Assembly (NCBI GenBank): GCA_017526985.1
Contig: JAFXQR010000026.1
Location: 1-52,255, forward strand
DNA length: 52,255 bases
Source: Lachnospiraceae bacterium
GTDB lineage: Bacteria > Bacillota > Clostridia > Lachnospirales > Lachnospiraceae
Direction: 5' to 3'
Shown: piece after piece, positions 1 through 7,948 of the stretch
How positions within the stretch are numbered: position 1 is the stretch's first letter
How the letters are laid out: every line of letters starts with the position of its first letter
Notes under the pieces: model-generated
Database searches by the model: none
What the model saw: the letters and a program-made list of their open reading frames with translations, nothing else
What the model was told of the DNA's origin: nothing
Translations under genes and position numbers: made by a program

Positions 1-426
1 AACTCGCTGCTGCCACTGATCATTCCGGGATGTTTCGGAAATGTGAGCATGATCTTCTTCCTGCGGCAGAATCTGTACAGCATTCCGAAGGATTTGATGG
101 AAGCGGCCAAACTGGACGGATGCAACTATTTTGTTACCTATAGGAAGATTTTTCTTCCGCTTATGAAAGGCGCCCTTGGAACCCAGCTGATGCTGTGGTT
201 TATGGGGATCTGGAATGATTATCTGGCTCCGACCATTTTCCTGCGAGATGAAAAGACATGGACATTGCAGGTGGTGATCCGGTCTTTCAACTCCTATTAT
301 GCGATCCAAAGCGACTACGCTCTGATCATGGCGGCATCTGTGATCGCAATGTTGCCGACACTGTTGCTGTTTTTCCTCTTCCAGCGCGTGATCATCGAAT
401 CGATCGCGATCAGTGGTATTAAGTAA
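1..426 (+). CDS. Carbohydrate ABC transporter permease, MalG type (5' end outside window)
   Basis: This is the C-terminal part of an inner-membrane sugar importer subunit. The frame is open from base 1, so the start lies upstream; 141 residues are visible. The EAA loop that contacts the ATPase is seen as EAAKLDGCNYFVTYRKIF near residues 35-52 of the visible part, followed by hydrophobic segments and the ending ESIAISGIK, which is typical of CUT1 MalG-like permeases. The partner permease and binding protein should lie upstream. No ATPase gene is in the window, as is usual where one shared MsmK-like ATPase serves many importers. The gene is closed by a hairpin terminator. The substrate cannot be told from sequence, but the DUF624 gene that follows is a frequent companion of such importers. 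Confidence 0.9.
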   Translation, partial: NSLLPLIIPGCFGNVSMIFFLRQNLYSIPKDLMEAAKLDGCNYFVTYRKIFLPLMKGALGTQLMLWFMGIWNDYLAPTIFLRDEKTWTLQVVIRSFNSYYAIQSDYALIMAASVIAMLPTLLLFFLFQRVIIESIAISGIK

Positions 427-458
427 AGCCCCCACTTTACTTCTCTTTCTTACTTGGT

Positions 459-510
459 GTGCCGCTATCAAAAAACACTCTGTTTTTGATGGCGGCACAT
501 TTGTTTTGAG
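459..510 (+). terminator. Rho-independent terminator after the permease
   Basis: A 16-bp stem pairs 459-474 with 483-498 (one G-U pair) around an 8-base loop, followed by a T-rich stretch. It ends the sugar permease transcript just before the promoter of the next gene. Confidence 0.75.
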
Positions 511-529
511 GGTGGGAATCTGATATTAT
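501..529 (+). promoter_or_regulatory. Sigma-A promoter for the DUF624 gene
   Basis: TTGTTT at 501-506, a 17-base spacer and TATTAT at 524-529, with TGA just before the -10 as an extended -10 element. It sits immediately after the terminator, so the DUF624 gene likely has its own transcript. Confidence 0.55.
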
Positions 530-577
530 AAAAAAGAGTTTTGTTTATAGAAGTGATTACCATAGAAAGGGAAAGCC

Positions 578-1222
578 ATGTCTTACGATAATCCGGTGAT
601 ACGATTCTTAAATAAACTGACGGATCTGATCTTTTTGAATTTTCTCTTTTTGGTATTCTCTCTTCCGGTAGTAACGATGGGAGCGGCACTGAGTGCGATG
701 TATGCGGTCAATCTGCGTTCGGTCCGGGAAGGGGATGGCTATGTGGCAAAACGGTTCTGGAAAGCGTTTCGGGAAAGTTTTTGGCAGGCGACGGCGGCGT
801 GGCTGATGGTTCTGCTCTGCGCGGGGATCCTGTTTTTGGACTTTCGTTTTTGGCAGGCATCGGAAGCGGGGATGACGGCCAAAGGAATGCTGTTGCTCTC
901 GGGCGGCATCGCGCTGATCCTTTGGATGATCTCACTGTGGGTTTTTCCGGTGATCGCAAAAATGCGGGATCCGCTTAAAGTGCAGATCACAAATGCGGCC
1001 AAGATGGCATTTGCGTTTTTCCTGCCGCATACCGCTGTGTGTATGCTTTTGTGTGCAGGCGCGGCGTATCTGGCAACGATCAGTGTGAGTTTTCTGATGC
1101 TGATGGCGATCTTCGGGATCGCGTTCATCAACTGGCTGTGCAGTTTCTTTATCTACAAGGGCTTTGCAAAAGTAATAAAAGAAGACCCGATCGGGGATGA
1201 GGATTACCTCTATCCGCAATGA
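578..1222 (+). CDS. DUF624 (YesL-like) membrane protein
   Basis: A 214-residue integral membrane protein of the YesL/DUF624 family. The N-terminus carries the family pattern (NPVIRFLNKLTDLIFLNFLF), followed by about five hydrophobic segments: roughly residues 15-40, 70-92, 105-125, 145-165 and 168-190. The ATG at 578 follows a GAAAGGGAAAG ribosome site. The family is found next to sugar ABC importers and pectin or xylan genes in Firmicutes; its biochemical role is unknown. Here it directly follows an importer permease but has its own promoter. A second DUF624 gene lies at 45974-46648. Family assignment is from pattern recognition; I make no claim about activity. Confidence 0.8.
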   Translation: MSYDNPVIRFLNKLTDLIFLNFLFLVFSLPVVTMGAALSAMYAVNLRSVREGDGYVAKRFWKAFRESFWQATAAWLMVLLCAGILFLDFRFWQASEAGMTAKGMLLLSGGIALILWMISLWVFPVIAKMRDPLKVQITNAAKMAFAFFLPHTAVCMLLCAGAAYLATISVSFLMLMAIFGIAFINWLCSFFIYKGFAKVIKEDPIGDEDYLYPQ

Positions 1223-1252
1223 CCGGGTCCCTGGTTTTGTATCTGTATTTAC

Positions 1253-2170
1253 TTATTTCTCCGGGCTGTAACTGATGCTGACTTTGATATCCTGTGCATA
1301 GTTGCCGAAGGTCTTGCCGAAGATGGTCAGGCCGCCGATGTGTGCGGCGTCATCCTTGATCTCCATACGGAAGGTGAATTTGCTGTGGTTGCTGCCCTTG
1401 AACTGCTCGATATCGACATCGGAGATCTTGAGTCCGTCGATGTAGGTGCCGCTCTTGTTGATCACCAGCAGTTTTAACAGACCGTACTGGTTCCAGTTGG
1501 GGAACCACCAGTCCGGGGTGAAGATACCGCGTACATCACCGAAATCGCCGGGGGATGTCCAGGTACCCAGCTCGATGCCGTTTAAGGAGAAGGTGATGTC
1601 GGAAGGCCAGTTGCTGTTGATGCCGGGCGCTTCGGACGAAAGTTCCGCCGAGATCATGATCTGTGTGATCTCCTGCAGGGGCGGGATAAAATTCGGGATC
1701 TCATATTCCACGAAACCGCGTGTAAACCAGAGGATGTCGGCGTTGTAGCGATCCGGATGGGCAAAATAGCGGGTATCGTCCACTTCGCCGATCAGTGCGG
1801 TGGAAGTGGAAAGTCCGCAGGTCGGATATACTTTGTAATCCGAATAGTGGCCGACTTTCAGGCTGGTGGTGTAAACATTCTGATCCACGGCCTCGGAATC
1901 GAGTTCGATCAGGATCTTGTCCATGGTCAGCGTACAGATCTTCTGGTTGCCGTGTCCCCGGGAATCGTTGGATGTCGTGATCACACCGCAGGATTCCAGC
2001 TTTTTGATATGACTGGTGATCGCACCGTTGGTGATCTGCAGTTCTTTAGCGATCTCATTCATATTCATGTGTTTGTTTTTGAGTAATAGTTTAATGATGT
2101 CAATACGTACATCGGAACCGAGAGCTTTAAATAATTCTATTGCGCCGTCTAGAGATGTGATGTGTTGCAT
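1253..2170 (-). CDS. ArsR-like winged-helix transcriptional regulator with a large C-terminal domain
   Basis: A 305-residue DNA-binding regulator. Residues about 5-80 form a winged helix-turn-helix: LFKALGSDVRIDIIKLLL, then MNEIAKELQITNGAITSHIK, the usual ArsR arrangement. The remaining 220 residues are a soluble, mostly beta-rich domain I do not recognise, far longer than the roughly 100 residues of a metal-sensing ArsR, so the ligand is probably not a metal. The start at 2170 is chosen because AAGGAG lies 8 bases before it; an open frame reaches further upstream but lacks a ribosome site. It is divergent from the GGDEF-GH43 gene and shares a 308-bp control region with it, making that gene a plausible target (inference). 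Confidence 0.75.
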   Translation of the reverse strand: MQHITSLDGAIELFKALGSDVRIDIIKLLLKNKHMNMNEIAKELQITNGAITSHIKKLESCGVITTSNDSRGHGNQKICTLTMDKILIELDSEAVDQNVYTTSLKVGHYSDYKVYPTCGLSTSTALIGEVDDTRYFAHPDRYNADILWFTRGFVEYEIPNFIPPLQEITQIMISAELSSEAPGINSNWPSDITFSLNGIELGTWTSPGDFGDVRGIFTPDWWFPNWNQYGLLKLLVINKSGTYIDGLKISDVDIEQFKGSNHSKFTFRMEIKDDAAHIGGLTIFGKTFGNYAQDIKVSISYSPEK

Positions 2171-2227
2171 AAGCAGCTCCTTCTCGTAATAAAAGTTTTC
2201 TTTTTTGTAATGCGGGATATGTATATA

Positions 2228-2256
2228 AATATAGTGAATATTCCGCATAAGGTCAA
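2228..2256 (-). promoter_or_regulatory. Promoter of the ArsR-like regulator
   Basis: Read on the minus strand: TTGACC (2256-2251), a 17-base spacer and TATATT (2233-2228), about 58 bases before the regulator start. Confidence 0.5.
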
Positions 2257-2376
2257 TACAGGCGAGGGATATTTTTATAATTTTGTAAAATAGTTTGCAC
2301 ATTCGGCAAAACGACGAGAATAGAAGGGAAAAATAGTATAATCCCGCTAAACATATACATAATCGTGAACATCATA

Positions 2377-2405
2377 TTGAAAAGAGTGACGGAAGTAAAT
2401 ATAAT
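2377..2405 (+). promoter_or_regulatory. Promoter of the GGDEF-GH43 fusion gene
   Basis: TTGAAA at 2377-2382, a 17-base spacer and TATAAT at 2400-2405. It lies about 74 bases before the start codon and is a strong sigma-A match. Confidence 0.65.
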
Positions 2406-2478
2406 TAAATAAATGCTAAAATAGATTATGTTTGTCTAAAATATCAGGTCGATACATCTTTTTTTAGGGGAGGATTGT

Positions 2479-5400
2479 ATGGGACGTGAAACACAAGACT
2501 ACCTGACCGGATTGTACAACCGAAAGGGTATGTATGAGATCTGGAGTGAACAGATCTCGCAGCAGGAATCGGTACAGGTTCTATTTCTGGATCTGGATAA
2601 TTTCAAAAATGTAAATGATATGTACGGGCACAAGATCGGAGACCGTACATTGGTGCGTGTCGGCAGCATTCTGACGGACGGTGTGCCGCAGGATGGGGCA
2701 GTGATCCGTCTGGGCGGCGATGAATTCGTTATCATGATTCCCGGCGAAAGGGATCGTGAGGATCTGCAGACGCTGGCCGACGGGCTTTTGAATGATTTTC
2801 GGGCAGAAGCTTCCGCGGATAAAGCCTTCGGCGTGATCTCGGCCAGCATCGGGATTGTCCGGAATGCGCATACGACAGAAGGTATCGACAAACTGCTTTC
2901 CTATAGTGATACGGCGATGTATTACGCAAAGAAGGAAGGAAAGAACCGATATATCTTTTTTGATGATTATGCAGAGCAGATCCGTGAGGAGTGGGAGATC
3001 GAGAGCACGGTGGAAGCTGCGCTTTCGGAAGGACGATTCCGCCTGCTCTATTACCCGGTGATCCATCTCCAAAATGCAAGGATCATGCGCAGCGTTGCCA
3101 TGACCGTCTGGGAAAAGGAGAGCGGAGAGCTCATGTATAGCCCGCAGTACGAACAGGTACTGGAAAAGAACGGATTCATTCGAAAAGTGGATCTATATGT
3201 CTTTGAGCAGTTGTGTAAAGATTATAAGCTGATCCGGCGGGCGGTCGGTACACAATCTGTCGTGGGGATCCGCTTGTCCCCTTTGACACTGGAAGAGGAT
3301 GCGGTCAAAGTTCTCTGCAGTATCACCAAAAAGTATCGTATTCCCGAAGCAGGGCTGGAATTGCTGATCGACGAGCGGTATCTGGGCGGACGCAGTGCGG
3401 AACACCTGCGCAGCAGTCTGCATCGTTTGAAAAATGCCGGTTTTTCGATCGGCCTGATGAATTTCGGAGAAGATTTTTCCGCATTCCGTTTTTTGGAAAG
3501 CCTGCCGATCTCCACGGTCTTTTTTGATAAAGACTATGTTATGGGGGATCGAAAGGAAGAGGAACGGCAGAGCATTTTGTATACCTTGTTCCATCTGACG
3601 AGGAATATGCAGCTGTTCAGTATCGGACAGGGTGTCCGAAGTATAGAGGATGTAGAGTTTCTGCTGGAAAACGGCTGTGACGGAGCGACCGGAAGTTATT
3701 ACGGGGAGTGCCGTACGCTGGAGGAATATACGGCGTATCTGTCCAGGATCACCGGAGAAGAGAAAGTATATCGCTACGATTTTTTCAATAATTTTGCCAC
3801 CACGCAGGGGGAATGGCCGGGGAAGACGATCGGCGGAGGTATGGAGTTTGTATCGGGCGTCTCCGTGGCCCATGGCGGGCTGAGTTTCGGCGGCGGACCG
3901 GTGAATACCAATCTGGTCGAATTGCCCGGGGAACTGTTGCGCGGAGGCAGTTTTACGATCAGTATGTGGGTGCGCCCGCGGGAAGTGCAAAACTGGACCA
4001 GTGCATTTTATGCGCGGACCCAGGGCGGGTTTATCTCGTTTATGCCCACAGTAAGCGGGAATGTATGTATGTTTCGTATGCATGCGGACGGGGACGTACC
4101 CTGGACCGATGTTATGACGGAAGCGATTCCCATCGGAAAATGGAGTTATGTTGCGCTGGTCTATGACGCGTTCAACAATATGATACGCCTGTTCATTGAC
4201 GGCAAGCTTGCCGGGATGCGAGGCTCTGTGCCGAAGATCGGAGGCGCTTCGCATATATACCTGGGCGGAGACTGCTATCAGATATCCTATCGCGGCAATC
4301 TGTCGGCTCTGAGTTTTTATGATGTGCCGTTAACGGATGAGCAGATCGCCCGCAGTTATACGGAATACAAAGAGGAACAGGGATTTTGCGGGGATGAGGA
4401 AGCCGAAGCGGAGGCCGAATACGAAATCCACGATCCGGCTGTTTTTGAGGATCCGGTCTCCGGACGGTTTTATATCTATGCGACTCATATGCAGGGACTG
4501 GTTTCGGAGGATCTGGAGCATTGGACGCCGTTGCCGAAGTATGTAAAAGTGCCGTGGGAAGCGGAGGTCTGGACCGGTTCGGACGATATCTGGGCACCGG
4601 ATATCGTAAAGGTGGGCGATGAGTACCGGCTGTATTGCTCCAATTCCACCTGGGGGACACGCAAATCCTGCATTTTCCTGGCGGTTTCCGATCAGGCGGA
4701 GGGGCCGTTTGTACCGCGTGATATTGTCATAAAAACCGACGATTCGCTGGATGTAAACGGGATCGATGCCAATATCGTTGAAGATCATGAAAGCGGAGAG
4801 CAATATCTGCTGTATGGATCTTTTTGGGGCGGTGTGCATCTTTTGCCGCTGGATAAGGAGAGCGGTCTGGCGAGGGATCGCGGCCCGGATGGGTGCGGTG
4901 TAGGCAGTATCCGGCTGGATCCGCGGTATATGGCAGGGACCAAGATACAGGACCTGCCCCGGGAAGAACAGGAGCGCCGCCGGGGGATCTGCCTGGCGCG
5001 GCGACCGCTGTGGACGGACGGGGCGATCGAAGGCCCGTACATGATCTACTGCCGGGAGACGGGATATTATTATCTGTTCGTATCCTATGGCTCTCTGATG
5101 AGTGATTATAATATCCGCGTAGGACGCAGCCGGAAGGTGACGGGACCGTTTTTGGATTACTTCGGCAACGATCTGGCGGATACGGAGGATCCGGATTGCA
5201 GCCGGGGGCTTTTGATCAGCGCCGGATATCGCTGGCTGACCGGAATGCCGCATATGGCGCCGGGGCACAATTCGGTGTTGCAGCGGGAAAACGGCGAGCT
5301 GTTTCTGGTTTCTCATATTCGAAAAATGCGTTTTCTGGAAGACGGTTGCGGGCCGGGGCTGTTACAGATCCGTCGCCTCTACACGACTCCGGACGGCTGG

Positions 5401-5745
5401 CTGATCGCCGGTGCACAGCCCTATGCGAGAGAAACCTTCCGGATCGCAAGACCGCCGGTGATCCCCGGGGTCTATGAGCGGATCGAATTGCGTCCGGCAG
5501 TTCCGCAGGGGATCGCGCATGCGCATCCGTTGATCCTGCATGAAGACGGCCGGCTGGAGAGTTGTTCGATCCGGGGCAGCTGGAAACAGATCGACGAATA
5601 TACGCTGGAGTTCACCTACGGCCCCGTAACGGAATATGTGCATGTGGAAAAAGGCCTGGATCATGATATCAACCGGACAACAGTGCTTTTGTCGGGCCTG
5701 AGCGATCGCGGGATATGCACTTGGGCCAAAAAACAGGTGTCATGA
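2479..5745 (+). CDS. GGDEF - degenerate EAL - LamG-like - GH43 arabinanase-like fusion protein
   Basis: 1088 residues, no signal peptide or membrane segment, so cytoplasmic. Residues 7-165 are a GGDEF domain: DYLTGLYNRKG at the start, FLDLDNFKNVND around 36-47 and an intact GGDEF at 79-83; the RxxD inhibitory site is absent. Residues 175-425 follow the EAL fold but lack its catalytic signatures: EAL is VAM (206-208), the DDFGTG loop reads MNFGED (327-332) and EGVET reads QGVRS (384-388). Residues 430-630 look like a LamG/concanavalin jelly roll. Residues 650-1000 are GH43, with base D652 (HDPAVF), modulator D763 (GIDANI) and acid E851 (EGPYMIY); SFWGG and GHNSV resemble endo-1,5-alpha-arabinanases. 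The start follows AGGGGAGGA. A cyclic-di-GMP synthase carrying its own sugar-binding hydrolase is highly unusual; a sensory role is inferred. Confidence 0.85.
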   Translation: MGRETQDYLTGLYNRKGMYEIWSEQISQQESVQVLFLDLDNFKNVNDMYGHKIGDRTLVRVGSILTDGVPQDGAVIRLGGDEFVIMIPGERDREDLQTLADGLLNDFRAEASADKAFGVISASIGIVRNAHTTEGIDKLLSYSDTAMYYAKKEGKNRYIFFDDYAEQIREEWEIESTVEAALSEGRFRLLYYPVIHLQNARIMRSVAMTVWEKESGELMYSPQYEQVLEKNGFIRKVDLYVFEQLCKDYKLIRRAVGTQSVVGIRLSPLTLEEDAVKVLCSITKKYRIPEAGLELLIDERYLGGRSAEHLRSSLHRLKNAGFSIGLMNFGEDFSAFRFLESLPISTVFFDKDYVMGDRKEEERQSILYTLFHLTRNMQLFSIGQGVRSIEDVEFLLENGCDGATGSYYGECRTLEEYTAYLSRITGEEKVYRYDFFNNFATTQGEWPGKTIGGGMEFVSGVSVAHGGLSFGGGPVNTNLVELPGELLRGGSFTISMWVRPREVQNWTSAFYARTQGGFISFMPTVSGNVCMFRMHADGDVPWTDVMTEAIPIGKWSYVALVYDAFNNMIRLFIDGKLAGMRGSVPKIGGASHIYLGGDCYQISYRGNLSALSFYDVPLTDEQIARSYTEYKEEQGFCGDEEAEAEAEYEIHDPAVFEDPVSGRFYIYATHMQGLVSEDLEHWTPLPKYVKVPWEAEVWTGSDDIWAPDIVKVGDEYRLYCSNSTWGTRKSCIFLAVSDQAEGPFVPRDIVIKTDDSLDVNGIDANIVEDHESGEQYLLYGSFWGGVHLLPLDKESGLARDRGPDGCGVGSIRLDPRYMAGTKIQDLPREEQERRRGICLARRPLWTDGAIEGPYMIYCRETGYYYLFVSYGSLMSDYNIRVGRSRKVTGPFLDYFGNDLADTEDPDCSRGLLISAGYRWLTGMPHMAPGHNSVLQRENGELFLVSHIRKMRFLEDGCGPGLLQIRRLYTTPDGWLIAGAQPYARETFRIARPPVIPGVYERIELRPAVPQGIAHAHPLILHEDGRLESCSIRGSWKQIDEYTLEFTYGPVTEYVHVEKGLDHDINRTTVLLSGLSDRGICTWAKKQVS

Positions 5746-5808
5746 GAGCGGATGACGGAAATCTGCGACCATAAATAATCTTTCGGGTAAAAGTAACAAA
5801 ACCACCCC

Positions 5809-5837
5809 TTGTTTTTTCGGGGTCTATATTATAGAAT
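5809..5837 (+). promoter_or_regulatory. Promoter candidate for the transketolase operon
   Basis: TTGTTT at 5809-5814, a 17-base spacer and TAGAAT at 5832-5837, about 87 bases before the start codon. The rest of the 178-bp gap is AT-rich with no clear operator. Confidence 0.4.
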
Positions 5838-5923
5838 GTATATATTGTTGCGTGAATTCGCAGATACAGTCGTAATTTTTTATCACAATTTAAAACATAT
5901 TTTATCAAGGAAGGAGAAAGAAG

Positions 5924-6760
5924 TTGGACAAGAAAGCACTGATGATCGCTGCAAACAAAGTAAGACAGGGTATCATTACGGGTGTTTATAACGCAAAGTG
6001 CGGACATCCGGGCGGATCTCTCTCAGCGGCGGAGATCTTTACCTACCTATATTTTGAGGAGATGAATATCGATCCGAAGAATCCGAAGATGGAGGATCGT
6101 GACCGTTTCGTTCTTTCCAAAGGACATGTGGCACCGGGACTGTATTCCACACTGGCAAACCGCGGATTCTTTGATGTAGAGGCATTGAAGACCCTGCGTC
6201 ACACAGGCTCCTTCCTGCAGGGACATCCGGATATGAAGGGTGTACCGGGCGTGGATATGTCTTCCGGATCTCTGGGACAGGGACTTTCCGCCGCGGTTGG
6301 TATGGCTTTGGCAGCAAGACTGCAGAACAAAGACTACCGTGTATACTGCCTGTGCGGTGACGGTGAGATCGAGGAAGGCCAGATCTGGGAAGCAGCAATG
6401 TTTGCAGGCCACAGAAAACTGGACAACCTGGTTCTTTTCGTAGATAACAACAACCTGCAGATCGACGGTTCTCTGGATGAGGTTTGCTCTCCGAACCCGA
6501 TCGACAAGAAGTTTGAAGCATTCAACTTCTATGTACAGGTGATCAACGGCAATGACTTTGACGAGATCGCTCAGGCGCTGAAGAATGCAAGAGAGCATAA
6601 GGGACAGCCGAGTGCCATCGTTGCAAAGACCCTGAAGGGCAAGGGCGTTTCCTATATGGAGAACTCCTGCGGCTGGCATGGCAAGGCACCGAATGCAGAA
6701 GAATATGAGATCGCAATGAAGGAACTGAAAGAGGAGGAGGCAGCGTTATGTCAGATGTAA
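5924..6760 (+). CDS. Transketolase, N-terminal (TPP-binding) subunit
   Basis: A 279-codon half transketolase. With its partner it moves two-carbon units between sugar phosphates in the non-oxidative pentose phosphate pathway, in the cytoplasm. The thiamine diphosphate site is complete: GDG at 145-147 and DNNN at 174-177, about 26 residues later. H28 (CGHPGG) and H68 (SKGHVAPG) match conserved active-site histidines. The start is a TTG at 5924, chosen because AAGGAG lies 7 bases before it and no ATG is better placed. The stop overlaps the start of the C-terminal subunit gene by 13 bases, indicating translational coupling. Split transketolases are common in Clostridia and Archaea. Confidence 0.95.
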   Translation: MDKKALMIAANKVRQGIITGVYNAKCGHPGGSLSAAEIFTYLYFEEMNIDPKNPKMEDRDRFVLSKGHVAPGLYSTLANRGFFDVEALKTLRHTGSFLQGHPDMKGVPGVDMSSGSLGQGLSAAVGMALAARLQNKDYRVYCLCGDGEIEEGQIWEAAMFAGHRKLDNLVLFVDNNNLQIDGSLDEVCSPNPIDKKFEAFNFYVQVINGNDFDEIAQALKNAREHKGQPSAIVAKTLKGKGVSYMENSCGWHGKAPNAEEYEIAMKELKEEEAALCQM

Positions 6761-7686
6761 AGAAGATCGCAACCAGAGACAGTTACGGTAATGCGCTGGC
6801 AGAATTGGGCGCAGAATTCCCGAACCTTTATGTGCTGGATGCCGATCTGGCAGCAGCAACCAAGACCAGTACTTTTAAGAAAGCATTTCCGGAACGTCAT
6901 ATCGACTGCGGTATCGCAGAGGCAAATATGACCGGTATCGCAGCAGGTCTTGCTACCTGCGGTATCGTTCCGTTTATCAGCAGTTTTGCAATGTTTGCGG
7001 CAGGCCGTAACTTTGAGCAGGTTCGTAACTCCATCGGTTATCCGCACCTGAATGTAAAGATCGGCGCTACCCACGCAGGTATCTCCGTTGGTGAAGACGG
7101 TGCCAGCCACCAGTGCAACGAGGATATGGCGCTGATGCGTTCCATCCCGGGTATGGTAGTCATCTGCCCGAGCGATGATGTGGAAGCAAAGGCTGCTGTT
7201 CGCGCAGCATACGAATATAACGGTCCGGTATATCTGCGTTTCGGCCGCTTCGGTGTGCCCGTGATCAATGACAATGCAGATTACAAGTTCGAGATCGGCA
7301 AGGGTATCACCCTGAAAGACGGTTCCGATATCACCATCGTAGCAACCGGTCTGTGTGTATCCCAGGCTCTGGAAGCAGCAGAGACACTGGCAGCAGAAGG
7401 CGTAAGCGCACGCGTGATCAACATCCACACCGTAAAGCCGCTGGATGAAGAGCTGATCATCAAGGCTGCAAAGGAAACCAAGATGCTGTTCACCGTAGAA
7501 GAGCATTCCATCATCGGTGGTCTGGGCAGCGCAGTTTGCGAGTGCCTGGCAGAGAATCATCCGGCAAAGGTGGTTCGTATCGGTATGCGTGACCGTTTCG
7601 GCGAGTCCGGCCCGGCAGCAGAGCTGATCCACAAGTATGGTCTGGATGCAGAAGGCATCGTAAAGACCGTAAAGGAAAACATCTAA
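6748..7686 (+). CDS. Transketolase, C-terminal subunit (pyrimidine and C-terminal domains)
   Basis: A 312-residue partner of the preceding subunit. Residues 5-165 form the pyrimidine-binding domain, with the catalytic glutamate E58 in DCGIAEANMTGIAAGLA; residues about 185-310 form the transketolase C-terminal domain (SDITIVATGLCVSQALEAA). The start follows GAGGAGG inside the upstream gene. The pair probably acts as a heterotetramer. Its place just upstream of the kinase and AraD genes fits pentose use, since arabinose and xylose enter metabolism as xylulose 5-phosphate, a transketolase substrate. A terminator follows at once, so the kinase and epimerase are likely a separate transcript. Confidence 0.95.
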   Translation: MSDVKKIATRDSYGNALAELGAEFPNLYVLDADLAAATKTSTFKKAFPERHIDCGIAEANMTGIAAGLATCGIVPFISSFAMFAAGRNFEQVRNSIGYPHLNVKIGATHAGISVGEDGASHQCNEDMALMRSIPGMVVICPSDDVEAKAAVRAAYEYNGPVYLRFGRFGVPVINDNADYKFEIGKGITLKDGSDITIVATGLCVSQALEAAETLAAEGVSARVINIHTVKPLDEELIIKAAKETKMLFTVEEHSIIGGLGSAVCECLAENHPAKVVRIGMRDRFGESGPAAELIHKYGLDAEGIVKTVKENI

Positions 7687-7703
7687 GCAGAGCATTCACG
7701 ACC

Positions 7704-7738
7704 GACTTCCCCCAAAACTACCGGGGGAAGTCTTTTCT
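7704..7738 (+). terminator. Rho-independent terminator after transketolase
   Basis: A perfect 10-bp stem pairs 7704-7713 (GACTTCCCCC) with 7723-7732, with a 9-base loop and TTTTCT after it. Confidence 0.85.
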
Positions 7739-7745
7739 ATGCATG

Positions 7746-7759
7746 TGGAAACGCTTCCA
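7746..7759. promoter_or_regulatory. cre-like operator (CcpA or LacI-family) before the arabinose genes
   Basis: TGGAAACGCTTCCA is a near-palindrome with one mismatch to the CcpA cre consensus TGWAARCGYTWNCW. It lies between the transketolase terminator and the kinase gene. A LacI-family sugar regulator could use the same site. Confidence 0.45.
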
Positions 7760-7770
7760 CCCCGGCAAAC

Positions 7771-7813
7771 CTGCCTTCCCCTTGAGGGGAAGGTGGCCGA
7801 AGGCCGGATGAGG
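7771..7813 (+). repeat. REP-like dispersed repeat, family A, copy 1
   Basis: A 42-base element with two hairpins: CCTTCCCC-TTGA-GGGGAAGG and GGCC-GAA-GGCC, ending in GGATGAGG. Near-identical copies lie at 9696-9737 and, with compensating changes, 51901-51946. Confidence 0.8.
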
Positions 7814-7815
7814 AT

Positions 7816-7921
7816 TGATCTTAGGGAGGGGCCCACGAAGTGGGAAGGTTCCCTGAGATATTCGTAAGGGGGGACCCTTTGGGGGGATTCCTTACGATGT
7901 AAAGGCGATGAACAATGCAGG
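7816..7921 (+). repeat. Dispersed hairpin repeat, family B, copy 1
   Basis: The element starts TGATCTTAGG. It holds nested stems: CTTAGGGA (7820-7827) with TCCCTGAG (7850-7857) and, inside, CCCAC-GAA-GTGGG at 7832-7844. It ends with TTACGATGTAAAGGC and downstream bases. A shorter relative lies at 44949-45017. It directly follows a family A copy, so the two may form one composite element. Confidence 0.6.
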
Positions 7922-7948
7922 AAGATCGGAGATATGAGGAGGAACAAT

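Larger units (their letters stand above)
2171..2478. other. Divergent control region between the ArsR-like regulator and the GGDEF-GH43 gene
   Basis: This AT-rich region holds two back-to-back promoters, described separately. It has no coding potential that I can support. The leftward leader contains the ribosome site of the regulator. I found no strong palindromic operator, so regulator binding sites are not assigned. Confidence 0.6.

Noticed and set aside
5805-5825. ACCCC/GGGGT hairpin after the GGDEF-GH43 gene considered as a terminator
   Set aside because: The stem is only 5 bp with the T-run inside the loop instead of after the stem; the same bases better fit the transketolase promoter.
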